A DNA stretch of 64,000 nt from Nitrososphaerota archaeon (GTDB lineage: Archaea; Thermoproteota; Nitrososphaeria; Nitrososphaerales; Nitrosopumilaceae): positions 124,001 to 188,000 of the forward strand of contig JAGWHF010000001.1 of the NCBI GenBank assembly GCA_028866895.1. The letters run 5' to 3'. How positions within the stretch are numbered: position 1 is the stretch's first letter; every line of letters starts with the position of its first letter. A program made the position numbers and the translations under genes. Below are positions 62,263 through 64,000 of the stretch, one piece after another. The notes under the pieces were generated by a model, which saw only the letters and a list, made by a program, of their open reading frames with translations, had not been told where the DNA came from and did not search any database.

Positions 62263-64000
62263 ATGGTACTAACAGGGCCAAATACAACAAGGCAGTTATC
62301 GCTTTTCCTCATCTTGATCCTTGTCATGTCCGCAGTGCCAAAGCCCGCTGCGGCGTACTATGATGTCGACATTCCAAGGGCGGTGCAGGTCCCCATGCGA
62401 CAGGCAGCCTCTGGACTAATACACTTCCAGCCGGCGTACTATGAAAGTACCGTGAAAAGATACTTGGTTTTCGGCCCCGGTCCCGTTTCGGACATATCTT
62501 CGATGTCACACCACATGATCTACGGGATGGACTCGGGACATGGGTCCTTCGGGGTGGGCATGCTTGACCAAAGTGAGGTGACCGGCTTGAGGCTTGCGGG
62601 ATACAAGGTCATAGAGGATCTTCCTCTTCAGTTCGACTCGTATTCATCTGGGCCCACGCCAAATCCGCCGACAGATATTTCCAGAATCGATCACATACTG
62701 GGTTCAAGCAGGGTCATGGAGGAGTATCATTACGACGGAAAGGGGATCAGGATAGGGATTGTGGACACGGGGACGGATTTTTCCAACCCTGACGTGAAGG
62801 ATTCGGTTGCAAGAGACAATGCCAATGTACCGGTAATGATAGATGCGGACGGGCAGGGAATCGTGTTGACAAACGCGACCTTTGTTGCGCAGATAGGGAA
62901 CAACGGGGTCATCTCAAACTATACGCATCCATTACCAAAAAATGCCACCTCTACAGTCTACGTGAATTCCAAGGGTGTCTTCCTCGACCTAAGCAGGGGG
63001 GGCAAGGGTACCACCATCCCCGTTTACAACTCGCAATACCCAAAGGGGGGAACGCCGGTGATTAACGGTACAGTGTCCAACGACTACAAGATAGGGACGG
63101 ACGCAAGGCATTTCATAGTCTCAAAGAGCGGCATCTATCACTTTGGGATGTTGTATGAGAGTGTCTCCCGGGGAAAACTTTCGATCTTGCAGCTTGTTCC
63201 AGTCCTTGTGGTCGATTCAAAAAAGGCGGGTGTTTATGATACCATAATTCCCGACATGGATGATGCCTACAAGGATTTTATCAGGATTACAAGCCCTACG
63301 CCTCCGACTTATTCCTTTGACTTTACGAATGCTACGCCAATCAGGCTTGGGGATGGAAAGGAATCGCTAGTATATTACAACAGGAGCGGGCAGCCCATTT
63401 ACAGTGCAGGAATGGTGGGTGCCAGAGTCCTTGATGTCTACGGGGTGTTCTCGCATCCAGCCAAGATACAGAAGCAGGCGGGAGCTATAAACGGAACGCT
63501 TCTTCCTCCGCTCGATCCGCACGGCAACTTTTTTGGAGTGATGTATGACTATGAGGGGCACGGCACTGCGACTGCGGCCTCCATTACGTCGCAGGGCAGG
63601 CAGCAATACGACATTTATGGAAATTCTACCGATTATCTGATAAAGGGACTGGCGCCTGGCGCAAAGATAGTCCCAATAAAGGCACTTTGGCTTGGCGATG
63701 CCATATACGGATGGATGTGGGCTGCAGGCTTTGATCAGGAGGGTAACGGATGGAAGTATTCGGGCTCGACAAGGGTTGACATTCTCTCCAACAGCTGGGG
63801 GATCTCCAACTTTCCTGCACTGGGATCGGTTCCGGGGCTTGATGTGGGATCTCTCCTCATGAGCGCACTAAACGTGCCTGGATCGCTTGATCCGCGGTAT
63901 CCTGGAGTCCTGACGGTCAGCAGCTCCGGAAATGCGGGTCCGGGATATGGAACGATAGGCAGTCCGGACGGCGCGCCTTTCGGCCTTACGGTGGGCTCGG
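62263..64000 (+). CDS. exported subtilisin-like serine protease (S8), 3' end outside window
   Basis: Open to the window edge, so the C-terminal part is missing. A signal peptide (FLILILVMSAVPKPAAA) is followed by a propeptide-like region. The catalytic Asp is at about residue 168 in IGIVDTGTDFSNPD and the catalytic His at about 433 in GHGTATAAS; the oxyanion Asn is in SSSGNAGPG. The catalytic Ser must lie beyond 64000. The 265 residues between Asp and His contain a beta-rich insertion far longer than the usual 35-60. Start is ATG 62263, in an operon with the preceding surface protein. Confidence 0.9.
   Translation, partial: MVLTGPNTTRQLSLFLILILVMSAVPKPAAAYYDVDIPRAVQVPMRQAASGLIHFQPAYYESTVKRYLVFGPGPVSDISSMSHHMIYGMDSGHGSFGVGMLDQSEVTGLRLAGYKVIEDLPLQFDSYSSGPTPNPPTDISRIDHILGSSRVMEEYHYDGKGIRIGIVDTGTDFSNPDVKDSVARDNANVPVMIDADGQGIVLTNATFVAQIGNNGVISNYTHPLPKNATSTVYVNSKGVFLDLSRGGKGTTIPVYNSQYPKGGTPVINGTVSNDYKIGTDARHFIVSKSGIYHFGMLYESVSRGKLSILQLVPVLVVDSKKAGVYDTIIPDMDDAYKDFIRITSPTPPTYSFDFTNATPIRLGDGKESLVYYNRSGQPIYSAGMVGARVLDVYGVFSHPAKIQKQAGAINGTLLPPLDPHGNFFGVMYDYEGHGTATAASITSQGRQQYDIYGNSTDYLIKGLAPGAKIVPIKALWLGDAIYGWMWAAGFDQEGNGWKYSGSTRVDILSNSWGISNFPALGSVPGLDVGSLLMSALNVPGSLDPRYPGVLTVSSSGNAGPGYGTIGSPDGAPFGLTVGS

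Overview
The window is archaeal chromosome, almost certainly from the Thaumarchaeota/Nitrososphaerota. The archaeal markers are Cdc48, GatD/GatE, TiaS, Dph2, Csl4, Pelota, a TtuA/Ncs6-type thiolase, archaeal L2, an archaeal-type SRP RNA, tRNA genes without an encoded CCA, and a radical SAM enzyme of the tetraether lipid synthase family. A GrpE-DnaK-DnaJ cluster and a beta-grasp/E1 fusion point to the phylum; this is my recollection of thaumarchaeal genomes, not a search. No ammonia-oxidation gene is present, so lifestyle cannot be stated. Translation starts are very often TTG or GTG. A TATA-like box usually lies about 23-30 nt before the start codon, the pattern of leaderless transcripts. I used that geometry to choose several starts.

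Layout. 1-6451: folate (folP, cut by the window edge), purine (guaB), phenylalanine (pheA), exosome (csl4), diphthamide (dph2), a stand-alone AsnC ligand domain and tiaS. 6820-9169: an exported PQQ-type sugar dehydrogenase-like protein and a class II-like HMG-CoA reductase. 9209-16563: a nearly complete histidine operon, hisG-D-C-(HAD phosphatase)-B-H-A-F-I, lacking hisE. 17222-19823: threonine synthase behind a perfect 21-bp palindrome, then a fused ubiquitin-like/E1 protein. 19830-26172: a DUF354-like protein, a sugar-nucleotide-dehydrogenase-like protein and the Hsp70 cluster. 26278-34855: tRNA-Leu, a PII protein, gatDE, a PLP-enzyme/rhodanese fusion, cdc48 and a detached rpl2. 34896-42080: acylphosphatase, SRP RNA (minus strand), tRNA thiolation enzyme, site-2-type protease, cutA, pelota, and two metal- or sugar-type regulators. 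42204-43883: a Tes-like radical SAM protein.

43942-53424 is the accessory part: a cell-surface glycan locus with three glycosyltransferases, two SDR sugar enzymes, a sugar cupin, a WecB-type epimerase and a short nucleotide-sugar dehydrogenase. The dehydrogenase gene carries a 379-residue LAGLIDADG intein, inserted immediately before the predicted catalytic cysteine of its GGHC motif. This is the most striking object in the window. 53529-64000 holds mtnA, a DUF59-PqqD-like fusion, small membrane proteins, a tRNA-Arg with an A-C acceptor mismatch, an aminotransferase, an F420-dependent NADP reductase-like gene, and an exported pair ending in a subtilase truncated by the window edge.

How the genes work together: most blocks are short housekeeping operons with overlapping stop/start codons (his, gatDE, grpE-dnaK-dnaJ). 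The unusual biology lies in the domain fusions (beta-grasp-E1, PLP-rhodanese, DUF59-PqqD), the intein, and several compact regulatory palindromes. No CRISPR array, insertion sequence or prophage was seen.
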